Assembly (NCBI GenBank): GCA_022841915.1
Contig: JALHQN010000001.1
Location: 434,001 to 498,000 of the forward strand
Length of the DNA stretch: 64,000 bases
From: Burkholderiales bacterium
Lineage (GTDB): Bacteria > Pseudomonadota > Gammaproteobacteria > Burkholderiales > WYBJ01
Direction: 5' to 3'
Shown piece after piece: positions 54,684 to 62,985 of this stretch (the stretch's first letter is position 1; every line of letters begins with the position of its first letter). The notes below the pieces were generated by a model. It did not search any database, was not told where the DNA came from, and saw only the letters and a program-made list of their open reading frames with translations. The position numbers and the translations under genes are program-made.

Positions 54684-55280
54684 CTAGAAGCGCCAGCCGA
54701 GGCCGACACCGACCAGCCACGGATCGATCTTGAGGTTCGCTGCGCGGACACCACCGGCGAAGAGATCGGCGTCGATCTTCACCTTCTTGGCATCCAGGTT
54801 GACATACATGTTCTTGGAGATCTTGATGTCCGCCCCCACCTGCAGAGCGAGACCGACGCTATCCCTCTCCATCGTGATCGCCCCGCCGGCGAGATTCACG
54901 CTCGAGAAACGGGTGTAGTTCAGACCGATGCCGACGTAGGGCTGAAAGGTGGCCTTCGGCATGAAGTGATATTGCAGCAGCAGGGTCGGAGGCAGATGCT
55001 TGACGCTGCCGATCGAAGCGCCATTCAGCGCCACGTCGTGCTTTTGCGGATAGGTGAGAACCAGTTCCAGTGCCAGGTTGTCGGTCATCCAGTAGCTCAG
55101 ATCCACCTCGGGGATCCACCGATCCTCGACATTCACGTTCAGATTCGGCGACGTGGCCGAATCCACGCTCATGTAGAGGGCGCGCACACGAACCCCGAAT
55201 TCTCCCTTCTCGGCCGCTACGGGCGCGGACACCGCCATCGCGCAGGCGAGGGCCAACCATTTTTTGGAGTGTTTCATCAC
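54684..55280 (-). CDS. ompW: OmpW-family outer membrane protein
   Basis: A 198-residue outer membrane beta-barrel. Signal peptide LALACAMAVSAPVAA, then AEKGEFGVRVRALYMSVDS, PEVDLSYWMTDNLALELVLTYP, a central PPTLLLQYHFMP and the C-terminal DPWLVGVGLGWRF ending in Phe, as for 8-stranded OmpW barrels. It is reported to be FNR-controlled in E. coli; here an FNR-like box lies about 103 bases upstream. Likely for small hydrophobic or haem-related uptake. Confidence 0.93.
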   Translation of the reverse strand: MMKHSKKWLALACAMAVSAPVAAEKGEFGVRVRALYMSVDSATSPNLNVNVEDRWIPEVDLSYWMTDNLALELVLTYPQKHDVALNGASIGSVKHLPPTLLLQYHFMPKATFQPYVGIGLNYTRFSSVNLAGGAITMERDSVGLALQVGADIKISKNMYVNLDAKKVKIDADLFAGGVRAANLKIDPWLVGVGLGWRF

Positions 55281-55382
55281 TGCTCCTATTCGACGTTTGT
55301 TCTTGCTACCAAAAGAAAACGCACGGCCGCCAATGAGTTGCGACGTTGCAAAAAAATTTTACGTACGGCCTCGATGCGCCAG

Positions 55383-55396
55383 TTGATCCAAGTCAA
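55383..55396 (-). promoter_or_regulatory. FNR-like box upstream of ompW
   Basis: TTGATCCAAGTCAA matches the FNR consensus at 9 of 10 positions. TAAAAT at 55361-55356 on the minus strand is a 5-of-6 -10 element, placing the box at about -40.5 to -41.5. Confidence 0.65.
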
Positions 55397-55544
55397 CATT
55401 GGCGGGCAAACCCCGGGCCGTAGCGGGTATGCAGCAGAAACGCAACACTGCGCCGAGCGCGAAACGGAGGGGCCGACGGCCGGAATAAAACAAGGCTGAC
55501 GCCCGATGCTTCGGGTGCTTTGCGCTCTGCGCCCCGGGCCGCAG

Positions 55545-55558
55545 TTGATTTTTCTCAA
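55545..55558. promoter_or_regulatory. FNR-like box upstream of the second Crp/Fnr gene
   Basis: TTGATTTTTCTCAA matches at 9 of 10 positions. A TAAACT hexamer at 55610-55615 would place it near -70 for the rightward gene, a class I position. It may instead act as a repressor or serve another factor. Confidence 0.45.
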
Positions 55559-55647
55559 TCCGGCCCCGGACTCCGGAGTGCCAGGACCGGGCCATGCCCG
55601 CAGCTGGGCTAAACTTCGGCGAGTGCATTCGATTGGCTGAAAGTTCC

Positions 55648-56319
55648 ATGACTGCTGCCGACATCCGCGCGCTGCTACTGCAAAGCTTCCCGACCCTCAC
55701 AGCGCTCAGTCCTGCGCACATGGAACGACTGCTCGCCGGCTCAGCGCTGCGTCAGGCGCCCGACGGCGCGGTCTTGTTCATGCCCAAGCAACGCTGCGAA
55801 GGCTTCCCGCTGGTTCTGCGCGGCAGCGTGCGCGTGAGCAAAACCAGTCCGAACGGACGCGAGATCGTCCTGTACCGGGTAGAGCCCGGAGAAGGCTGCA
55901 TCATGTCGGGGGGCTGCCTATTGGGCGAAGCCGACTACGCAGCCACCGCCATAACCGAGGGCGATGTCATGCTGCTCGCCGTGCCGGCCAACGTGTTCCG
56001 GGAACTGATCCTCGCCAGTGCGCCGTTTCGCACCCTGGTGTTCGGCATGTACGGACGGCGCCTCGCCGAGATCATGGAACTGGTCGAAGAAATCGCTTTT
56101 CGCAAGCTCGATGCGCGCTTGGCGAACCTGCTTGCGCACCGCGGCCCGGTGATCGCGGAGACTCACCAGAAGCTGGCCGACGAATTGGGCAGCGTGCGGG
56201 AGGTCGTCAGTCGCACGCTGCGCAGTTTCGAGCAGCGCGGCTGGATCCGGCTCGAGCGCGAACGCGTGACCGTACTGAACGCGAAGGCGCTCGAGGACTT
56301 GGCGACGACGACTGCTTGA
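55648..56319 (+). CDS. Crp/Fnr-family regulator without Fnr cluster cysteines
   Basis: A 223-residue regulator with a cyclic-nucleotide-like barrel (about 20-120) and a C-terminal winged helix (HQKLADELGSVREVVSRTLRSF), so the DNA contacts resemble Fnr (E-x-x-S-R). The N-terminal cluster cysteines are absent, but Cys84 and Cys90 in GEGCIMSGGCLLG, plus Cys50, could sense redox or another ligand. I chose the ATG at 55648. It is adjacent to ompW and the cco operon, with an FNR-like box before it. Ligand unknown. Confidence 0.85.
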   Translation: MTAADIRALLLQSFPTLTALSPAHMERLLAGSALRQAPDGAVLFMPKQRCEGFPLVLRGSVRVSKTSPNGREIVLYRVEPGEGCIMSGGCLLGEADYAATAITEGDVMLLAVPANVFRELILASAPFRTLVFGMYGRRLAEIMELVEEIAFRKLDARLANLLAHRGPVIAETHQKLADELGSVREVVSRTLRSFEQRGWIRLERERVTVLNAKALEDLATTTA

Positions 56320-56326
56320 GCCGCGA

Positions 56327-56986
56327 CTAAGGCTGAGCCTGATGGAATACCAGGAAGTACTGGTGCGGCAAGAATCCATGTTCGGTCGTCAGCGCGTAGC
56401 CCGCCTGACGAAACTCTTCGCGTACCCGTTCGGGCAAAATGCGCCCGCTCGGCGGCGGCCCGATCGGCGACTGCATGCGAAAGTCGATCACGGCAATGCG
56501 TCCGCCGGGTTTCAGCGAGTTGCCCAAGGCACGCAGATACCTTTCCCGGTCGCCGACGTGATGGTACACATCGACGAACAGGATCAGATCGACTTTCTCC
56601 GGCAGGCGCGCGTCGGATGCGCTCGCCTGCACAGCTGAGACATTCTTCAATCCTTCGCGCTTGGCCCGCTCGGTCAGATGCTTCACCATGTCGGGCTCCG
56701 TATCGACGGCGTACACCCGCCCTTTCGGCAGCCTGTGCGCCAGGCGCGCGGCGAAGTAGCCCGTGCCCGCGCCGATGTCGGCGACTACCGCGTCGGGCGC
56801 CAGGTTCAACGCCTGGATGACTTCATGCGGCTTCTGCCAGGCGTCGCGCTTGGGATCGTCGAACACCGCCGACCACTTGGAAGCATCTTGAAAGCTGTGG
56901 TGATGGGTATGGGGTGTTTGCGCCGCCGAACCGAACGGCCACAGCAACAGCCCCAGCAGTAACGTCAGTGTGCCACCTGCGAACAT
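56327..56986 (-). CDS. exported SAM-dependent methyltransferase-like protein
   Basis: A 219-residue class I methyltransferase fold: VVADIGAGTGYFAARLA (SAM motif I), VYAVDTEPDMV, and a YHHVGDRERYL region. Unusually, the first 24 residues (TLTLLLGLLLWPFGSAAQ) look like a signal peptide, followed by HTHHHSFQ. So it may be periplasmic or a lipoprotein-like anchored enzyme, where SAM would be absent. AAGGAACG precedes the ATG. It converges with the Crp/Fnr gene (7-base gap). Substrate unknown. Confidence 0.78.
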   Translation of the reverse strand: MFAGGTLTLLLGLLLWPFGSAAQTPHTHHHSFQDASKWSAVFDDPKRDAWQKPHEVIQALNLAPDAVVADIGAGTGYFAARLAHRLPKGRVYAVDTEPDMVKHLTERAKREGLKNVSAVQASASDARLPEKVDLILFVDVYHHVGDRERYLRALGNSLKPGGRIAVIDFRMQSPIGPPPSGRILPERVREEFRQAGYALTTEHGFLPHQYFLVFHQAQP

Positions 56987-57086
56987 CGTTGCGTTCCTTG
57001 GTTGTCCCGGATCGTCGCGATCGTGTGGCGCCGTGAACAAGGAATTGTCTTTGTTCGCGACACCACCGATCGAATCATCGGCGCAG

Positions 57087-57581
57087 TTACTGCGCTTGAG
57101 TCTCTGCCGGCTGCGAACCATGCATCGGCCCCATGCCGCGACCCATGCCATGGCCCATTCGATGACCGTGGCCCTGCCCCCTGTCGCCGCCCTGCTCGAC
57201 CGCGCGTTTGTGCATCTGAGCGCGATTGGCCAGCGCGAGCTGCTGCCGCTCTTCCGGCGTCGCGTTGCGCATTTTCTCGCGGAACGCCTGGCGTTCATCC
57301 TGCGACATCGCGCCTGGGCCCGCCGCCGGGCCGTGCCCATGCCCCGACATGCCGCTTTGCGCCGCATCGCCTGTCGGCCCGCCACGCGCGCCCATCGGGC
57401 AGCCCGCGCCCTGCGTGCCACTCGACTGCCCCTTCCCCGCCATCGAACCATGTCCCATGCCTGCCTTCATTGCATGGCCCATGCCGCCCTGACCGCTCTG
57501 ATGAGCAAGCGCACTCCCGCCCACCAGAATCATGCTGACTGCCCCCGCAAGGCCCATCGCAAGCTGTTTGGATACTTTCAT
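57087..57581 (-). CDS. exported Met/His/Gly-rich protein, probable metal binder
   Basis: A 163-residue exported protein with signal peptide AMGLAGAVSMILVGGSALAH. The mature part is rich in Met, His and Gly (MGHAMKAGMGHGSM near the start, HGHRMGHGMGRGMGPMHG near the end) around an Arg/Glu-rich helix (about 90-125). Such composition suits copper binding. It is divergent from a two-component pair whose sensor has a Met-rich insert, which supports a copper link. Related in style to small periplasmic copper chaperones; exact identity unknown. Confidence 0.7.
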   Translation of the reverse strand: MKVSKQLAMGLAGAVSMILVGGSALAHQSGQGGMGHAMKAGMGHGSMAGKGQSSGTQGAGCPMGARGGPTGDAAQSGMSGHGHGPAAGPGAMSQDERQAFREKMRNATPEERQQLALANRAQMHKRAVEQGGDRGQGHGHRMGHGMGRGMGPMHGSQPAETQAQ

Positions 57582-57734
57582 CGCTGTCTCCTGAGTTGTC
57601 GGATGTCGAGGCGACTCGCTCATCCTTATCTGCCTCGACGCACAACCATTAAACCGCCTTCGTGTAAGGAAAGCATTGCGACGACCCGCCTTTGCGTATC
57701 GTCGCGTTGCGGACGATGTTTTGTTACGCTGGGA

Positions 57735-57740
57735 TACAAT
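57735..57740 (+). promoter_or_regulatory. -10 element for the second response regulator gene
   Basis: TACAAT matches the -10 consensus at 5 of 6 and lies 68 bases before the ATG. Upstream, GCGACGA and TCGTCGC (arms 14 bases apart) form an inverted repeat at about 57677-57704 that could bind the regulator. Confidence 0.4.
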
Positions 57741-57807
57741 TTCCGTGCTGTACCTGCCGGCTTCTCCGGTATACCGATACGCACGAGAGCCAATTCAAGC
57801 CTTCGAC

Positions 57808-58530
57808 ATGCCCACACCGGACAGCGTTCTAATCGTCGACGACGACGCCGAAATCCGCACCCTGCTCACCGAGTACTTCGAGCGCAACGGATTTCGCGCC
57901 CTCGCCGTGCCCGATGGTCGCGGCATGCGAGCGGCATTGAAAGGATCGCATCCCGACATCGTCATCCTGGACTTGATGCTGCCGGGAGAAGACGGCCTAG
58001 CACTGTGCCGGGATCTGCGTTCTCAGTCGAACCTGCCCATTCTCATGTTGACTGCACGCGGCGACGATACCGATCGCATCGTGGGGCTGGAGATGGGTGC
58101 CGACGACTACGTGCCCAAGCCGTTCCACCCGCGGGAACTGCTCGCCCGCGTCAAGAGCATCCTGCGACGCGCGCGCGCATTGCCCGAGAACCTTCAACCC
58201 GATCGCGTACGCGCCTTCCGGTTCGCCGGCTGGACCCTCGACGTTCCCACCCGCACGCTGACCGCGCCGGACGATGTGCTGGTCGACTTGAGCGGCACGG
58301 AGTTCCGCCTGCTGCGCACCTTTCTCGACCATCCCAACCGAACCCTCACCCGCGACCAGCTGATCGAGCTCATGCTCGATCGGGACGCCGGCCCCTTCGA
58401 TCGCGCGATCGACGTGCAGGTCAGTCGGCTGCGGCATCGGCTCCGCGACAGTGGCAAGGAGCCCGTGCTGATCAAGACCGTCCGCGGCCAGGGCTACGTG
58501 CTGGCCGCCGCCGTCGAACCGGTGAGCTGA
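57808..58530 (+). CDS. OmpR-family response regulator
   Basis: A 240-residue regulator: receiver domain with DDD at 11-13, phosphoacceptor Asp55 in VILDLMLPG and Lys in YVPKPFHPREL, then a winged helix with FRLLRTFLDHPNRTLTRDQL and LRDSGKEPVLIKTVRGQGYVL. It overlaps the following kinase by one base (TGATG), so they are cotranscribed. Divergent from the Met/His-rich gene, which is its likely target. Confidence 0.92.
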   Translation: MPTPDSVLIVDDDAEIRTLLTEYFERNGFRALAVPDGRGMRAALKGSHPDIVILDLMLPGEDGLALCRDLRSQSNLPILMLTARGDDTDRIVGLEMGADDYVPKPFHPRELLARVKSILRRARALPENLQPDRVRAFRFAGWTLDVPTRTLTAPDDVLVDLSGTEFRLLRTFLDHPNRTLTRDQLIELMLDRDAGPFDRAIDVQVSRLRHRLRDSGKEPVLIKTVRGQGYVLAAAVEPVS

Positions 58531-59960
58531 TGCGCTGGTTGCCCCGATCGCTGTTCGGCCGCTTGATGCTCGCGGTCTTGAGCATTCTGGTGGTGGCGTT
58601 GCTGGCGAGCCTCGGGCTGCACATGCACGAGCGGGGCGAACTGCTGATGCAGGCAAGCGGCATGCGGGCCGCCCAGCGCGTCGGCGACATCGTCAAGCTG
58701 CTCGATACCGTGCCGCCAGCCGATCGCGACAACATCGCGCGGGTGCTCAGCGCGCCGCCGCTCAACGTGACAATGCGAGGCCCTGCCGTATTGGCCGCGA
58801 GCGATGAAGAAGAAGCGGCCGGGCGCTCGCTTCTGTTCGGGGCGATGCTGCGCCGGCAACTGGGCGAGCAGCGTGCCATGCGCGTGCGGGTGAGCGAAGC
58901 AACCACCCCGCTGCCCATGGGCCAGGGCGCAGGCAGCGGCGGGCCCATGAGCGGGCCGATGGGAATGCATCGAGGCTCGGGCGCTGGTGTTCCGCCTTAC
59001 GGACCAGGCTACATGCGCCAGCCCGGCATGGCCTTCACGGCGCAGGTGCAGCTGAGCGACGGCGCCTGGGTAACGATCGAGAATCGTCAGCCCGCTCAGC
59101 TCGCCAACTGGCCCTACCGGCTCGTATGGAGCATCGTGATCCTGCTGGCGGCGGCCGTGGCCGCAGCGCTCCTGGCCGTACGCTGGGCGACCCAGCCACT
59201 CGCCGCGCTGGCCAACGCTGCGGACGAACTGGGCCGCAACGTCAATCGTCCGCCACTGCCCGAGACGGGCCCTCAGGAAGTCGCGAAGGCCGCTCGCGCC
59301 TTCAACACCATGCAGGCCAGGCTGATCGAGTACGTGCGCAGTCGAACCCACACGCTGGCCGCCATGTCGCACGACCTCAAGACGCCGATCACGCGGCTGC
59401 GACTGCGCTCCGAGATGCTCGACGACCCGAAGCTGCGCGAGCGTTATTCGCACGATCTGCAGGAGCTCGAAGCGATGGTGACCTCAACGCTGGACTTCCT
59501 GCGCGGGATCGACAACGAGGAACCGGCAAAGCCGATCGATGTGATGGCGATGCTCGAAAGCCTGCAGGCCGATCTCGTCGAAGCAGGTTCGCAGATCACG
59601 CTCGAAGGCCGGACCGACCGACCCTATGTCGGCCAGCGCTCGGCGCTGCGCCGCTGCCTGACCAATCTTCTGGAGAACGCGATCAAGTACGGAACGCGCG
59701 CGCACGTCGTGATCCAGGATGCGCCGACGGCGCTCCTCGTATGCATACGGGATGAGGGCCCCGGCATCGAGACGACACAGCTCGAGCGAGTCTTCGAGCC
59801 GTTCTACCGCATCGAAAGCTCGCGCAGCCGGGAGACAGGCGGCACGGGCTTGGGCCTGGCGATCGCACGCCAGATCGCGCGAGCTCACGGCGGCGACGTG
59901 CGGCTGTTCAATCGCACCGAGGGCGGCCTCGAGGCCAAGCTGAGCCTGCCTCGAGACTGA
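58530..59960 (+). CDS. sensor histidine kinase with a Met-rich periplasmic insert
   Basis: A 476-residue membrane kinase. Helices at about 8-30 and 198-216 flank a periplasmic sensor; its part at about 130-167 is rich in Met, Gly and Pro (for example PMSGPMGMHRG, YMRQPGMAF). HAMP follows, then His281 in MSHDLKTPITRLRL, N-box ENAIKYG, and G-boxes DEGPGIE, GGTGLGLAIA. Met clusters of this kind bind copper or silver, so metal sensing is inferred. Confidence 0.85.
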   Translation: MRWLPRSLFGRLMLAVLSILVVALLASLGLHMHERGELLMQASGMRAAQRVGDIVKLLDTVPPADRDNIARVLSAPPLNVTMRGPAVLAASDEEEAAGRSLLFGAMLRRQLGEQRAMRVRVSEATTPLPMGQGAGSGGPMSGPMGMHRGSGAGVPPYGPGYMRQPGMAFTAQVQLSDGAWVTIENRQPAQLANWPYRLVWSIVILLAAAVAAALLAVRWATQPLAALANAADELGRNVNRPPLPETGPQEVAKAARAFNTMQARLIEYVRSRTHTLAAMSHDLKTPITRLRLRSEMLDDPKLRERYSHDLQELEAMVTSTLDFLRGIDNEEPAKPIDVMAMLESLQADLVEAGSQITLEGRTDRPYVGQRSALRRCLTNLLENAIKYGTRAHVVIQDAPTALLVCIRDEGPGIETTQLERVFEPFYRIESSRSRETGGTGLGLAIARQIARAHGGDVRLFNRTEGGLEAKLSLPRD

Positions 59961-59969
59961 AACGCCGCG

Positions 59970-60128
59970 CTACTTCTTGGGCGGGGTCGTATCGTCGTCC
60001 ATCAGGATGCGGTGCGCCGGGCCGTCCATGTCGTCGAACTGGCCGCCTCGCAGGGCCCACCAGAAGAGCCCACCGACCAGGAATACGACCACCACGGACA
60101 GAGGCACCAGCAGGTAAAGGATATCCAT
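59970..60128 (-). CDS. ccoS: cbb3 oxidase assembly protein CcoS
   Basis: A 52-residue single-helix protein, MDILYLLVPLSVVVVFLVGG then LFWWALRGGQFDD and a short acidic tail. Size, helix, and the WALRxGQFDD motif are those of CcoS. It starts 3 bases after the ccoI stop on the same strand. It is needed for haem and copper insertion into cbb3 oxidase. Confidence 0.93.
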   Translation of the reverse strand: MDILYLLVPLSVVVVFLVGGLFWWALRGGQFDDMDGPAHRILMDDDTTPPKK

Positions 60129-60131
60129 GGG

Positions 60132-62678
60132 TCAAGCCGAATTCATGACTGGTGCGCGCGTCGGCGCCTCGTCCGTTACGCAGGTCGGCCGCTCAGCCAC
60201 GGAACGCCACAGTGCCGGGTGCGCCGCGCGCAATGCGTTCAGCACCACGATGATCGAGCTCAATGCCATGCCGACGCTCGCCATCAGGGGTGTGACAATC
60301 CCCGCGACCGCGGCAGGCACCGCGATCACGTTGTACAAAGTTGCCCAAGCGAGATTCTCCTTGATGATCCGATCTGTCTTTCGAGCCACCATGATGCTGT
60401 CGTGCAGACGTCCGAGCGCCGAGTCGGCAAGAATCACATCGGCGCTGCTGCGCGCAATGTCGGCGCCGGTCCCCATGGCCACCGAGACTTGGGCCTGGGC
60501 GAGCACAGGCGCATCGTTGACGCCGTCACCCACCATTGCCACCACCGCCCCTGCCGCTTGCAGCTCGCGCACGAACTGGTACTTGTCTTCCGGCCGGGCT
60601 TGCGCCCGCACGTGCTCGATTCCGAGTTCGCCGGCCGTATAGTGCGCGACGCCGCTGCGGTCGCCCGTCAGCAGCCAAACCTCGCGCCCTTCGGCGCGCA
60701 AGGCATCGATCAGCGCGCGAGCCTGGGGTCTGATCTTGTCGCTCAGCGTGAAGAGTGCGATCCAGCCTGCCTCGTCTCCCAGGGCCACCACTTGCATGTG
60801 ATCCGCGATGCCTTCGAGTTCGGGCGGCATGGATGCGCCCGAGAGCTCACCGACGAAGTCGAGCCGGCCGATCCGGATCCGCCGACCGTGCAATGCGCCT
60901 TCGATCCCCGCACCGGCGACATCGCGTGCATCGCGCAGGTTGGGCTCGGCCTCGCATGCCTGCTGCCGGGCGCTGTCCGAGAATGCGCGCGCGAGCGGGT
61001 GCCTCGAATCGCGCTCCATGCCGGCTGCGATGGCAAGGCTTGCGCGGCTGTCCAGAGAACCGAGTGGGATCACCCGGACGAGTTCCAGTTCACCGGCCGT
61101 AAGGGTGCCGGTCTTGTCGAAGACGAAATGTGTGGCACGCGCCAGCGTCTCCAAAGCATGCCCGCGCGTAATCAAGACCCCCAGGCGCGTGAGCGATCCG
61201 GTGGCCGCCGCAAGCGCAGCCGGCGTGGCCAGGGAAAGCGCGCAAGGGCAGGTGATGACCAACACGGTGACTGCGATCGCCACGGCTCGCGAGGGATCGA
61301 TGAACCACCAGGCGACGCCGGCAGCCACGGCGATGAGGAGAATGACCGCCACGAAGCCCGCTGCGATGCGATCGGCCAGCTGGGCCAGACGGGGCCGATC
61401 GAGCGATGCGCGATCGAGCAGTCGACCGATCCCGGCCACGACCGTGTCGGCGCCCACTTGCCGCACCACCATCACCAGCCGGCTGGCCATGTTGACCGAT
61501 CCGCCGGTCAGCGCGGCTCCGGCGCTCTTCGACACGCGCCGCGACTCGCCGGTGAGCAAGGATTCGTCGACCTCGCTTGCGCCGGATTCGACCAGGCCGT
61601 CGGCGGGGACGACCTCGCCCGCGGCGATGGCGACGCGATCCCCGGGAACGAGTTCGGCCACGGCGACGCGCCGACTGATCTCGCCATCGGCGGTCGACTC
61701 GAGTCGCGAGGCCACCGCCGGCAGCAGCCGACCCAGACGCTCGGTCGCCTCGCCGGCGCGGGCTCGCAACATCCCCTCGATGTGGCGCGCAGCGAGCAGC
61801 AGGAACACGAACATGGTGATCGAATCGAAATAGACCTCGCCCACGCCGGAGAACGTGGCCCGGAAACTCGCCACCGAGGCCACGATGATCGCCAGCGCCA
61901 CCGGCACGTCCATGCCCACGGTGCGCGCCCGCAGATCACGCAGGGCGCCGCTGAAGAACGGCACCGACGAAAACCCGATCACCGGCAGCGTCAACAGCAG
62001 GCTCGCCCACCGCATCAGCCCCTCGATGTCCGCGGTCATGTCGCCGTTCGAGAGATAGGCAGGAACCGCGTACATCATCACCTGCATCATCCCGAATGCC
62101 GCCACGAAGAGCCGCCACAGGGAAGTCCGGGAGTCTCGTCGCCGCTTGGCATCCGAACGGCGCGGGTCGAAGGGCTCCGCGTCGTAGCCAATGGCACGGA
62201 TCGCCGCCACGATCGCGCTCAAGCGAATGGCGCTGTCATCCCAGCGCACGTAGGCACGCTGGGTACTGAAGTTCACCGACGCTTCGTGAACCCCCTCCAA
62301 CGCCTGCAGACGGCGCTCGATGAGCCAGATGCAGGCCGCGCAGGTCACGCCTTCGAGCAGCAACGAGACTTCGAGCATGCCATCCTGGCTCGGCTGCACG
62401 ACCGCCTGCCGGTAAGCCGGCGAATCGAGCACGCTCAGATCCTGGTCGACGGCCGACCGCACGGCGGCGGCGGAACGTCCCGGATTGGAACGACGCTCGT
62501 AGTAGGCGCCCAGACCGGCGCCCGCGATCGCCTCGGCGACAGCCTGGCACCCCGCACAACAAACCGCCCGCTCCGCACCTGCGATGCGCGCTCGGAAATG
62601 GCCTTGCAGCGGCAGCTTGTCGCCGCAGTGATAACAGCTGCCGAGGTCCGGCATGGGCGCGGTCGCGCGGATACTCAT
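60132..62678 (-). CDS. ccoI: cbb3-linked copper-translocating P-type ATPase CcoI
   Basis: An 848-residue P1B ATPase. An N-terminal CYHCGDKL motif (Cys15, Cys18), a CCAGC cluster and the metal domain GVTCAACIWLIE (Cys113, Cys116) precede the helices. TGE is at 376-378, CPC at 477-479 in the membrane, and the phosphorylated Asp521 in DKTGT. This is the FixI/CcoI class, exporting copper for cbb3 assembly. An FNR-like box lies about 95 bases upstream. Confidence 0.95.
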   Translation of the reverse strand: MSIRATAPMPDLGSCYHCGDKLPLQGHFRARIAGAERAVCCAGCQAVAEAIAGAGLGAYYERRSNPGRSAAAVRSAVDQDLSVLDSPAYRQAVVQPSQDGMLEVSLLLEGVTCAACIWLIERRLQALEGVHEASVNFSTQRAYVRWDDSAIRLSAIVAAIRAIGYDAEPFDPRRSDAKRRRDSRTSLWRLFVAAFGMMQVMMYAVPAYLSNGDMTADIEGLMRWASLLLTLPVIGFSSVPFFSGALRDLRARTVGMDVPVALAIIVASVASFRATFSGVGEVYFDSITMFVFLLLAARHIEGMLRARAGEATERLGRLLPAVASRLESTADGEISRRVAVAELVPGDRVAIAAGEVVPADGLVESGASEVDESLLTGESRRVSKSAGAALTGGSVNMASRLVMVVRQVGADTVVAGIGRLLDRASLDRPRLAQLADRIAAGFVAVILLIAVAAGVAWWFIDPSRAVAIAVTVLVITCPCALSLATPAALAAATGSLTRLGVLITRGHALETLARATHFVFDKTGTLTAGELELVRVIPLGSLDSRASLAIAAGMERDSRHPLARAFSDSARQQACEAEPNLRDARDVAGAGIEGALHGRRIRIGRLDFVGELSGASMPPELEGIADHMQVVALGDEAGWIALFTLSDKIRPQARALIDALRAEGREVWLLTGDRSGVAHYTAGELGIEHVRAQARPEDKYQFVRELQAAGAVVAMVGDGVNDAPVLAQAQVSVAMGTGADIARSSADVILADSALGRLHDSIMVARKTDRIIKENLAWATLYNVIAVPAAVAGIVTPLMASVGMALSSIIVVLNALRAAHPALWRSVAERPTCVTDEAPTRAPVMNSA

Positions 62679-62772
62679 GGCTCTCCAACGATGACGATCG
62701 GCCGGCGTCGCTGCGGGCAGACGATCTCGACAATGACGAACGGCGATGATGGCGCAAAGCGATGGGGCGCGA

Positions 62773-62786
62773 TTGACTTAAATCAA
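62773..62786 (-). promoter_or_regulatory. FNR-like box upstream of ccoI
   Basis: TTGACTTAAATCAA matches at 9 of 10 positions. CATCAT at 62751-62746 on the minus strand gives a start near 62739, with the box centred at about -40.5. The rest of this divergent gap holds nothing else I can name. Confidence 0.6.
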
Positions 62787-62985
62787 CGGGGCCGAGGCTG
62801 CTTTCGCTGTCGAACCCGCGTCCGTAGCCTTGCCCGGACATGTGCGTCAGCAGGGCCAGAAAACGGCGGCAGCACGTCGAGGCGAGCCGCTGAGACCGGT
62901 ACAATGGTGACCATCGATTGCAACCCCAGTCATCAATCGAGCGTGGTCGGATCGATACCGCACGCTCGGGCATCACGGAGGCGCC

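Noticed and set aside
56970-58529. An extended frame that would fuse long N-terminal sequence to the second sensor kinase
   Set aside because: The extension crosses the Met/His-rich gene and the response regulator in other frames; the kinase starts at 58530 with normal membrane topology.
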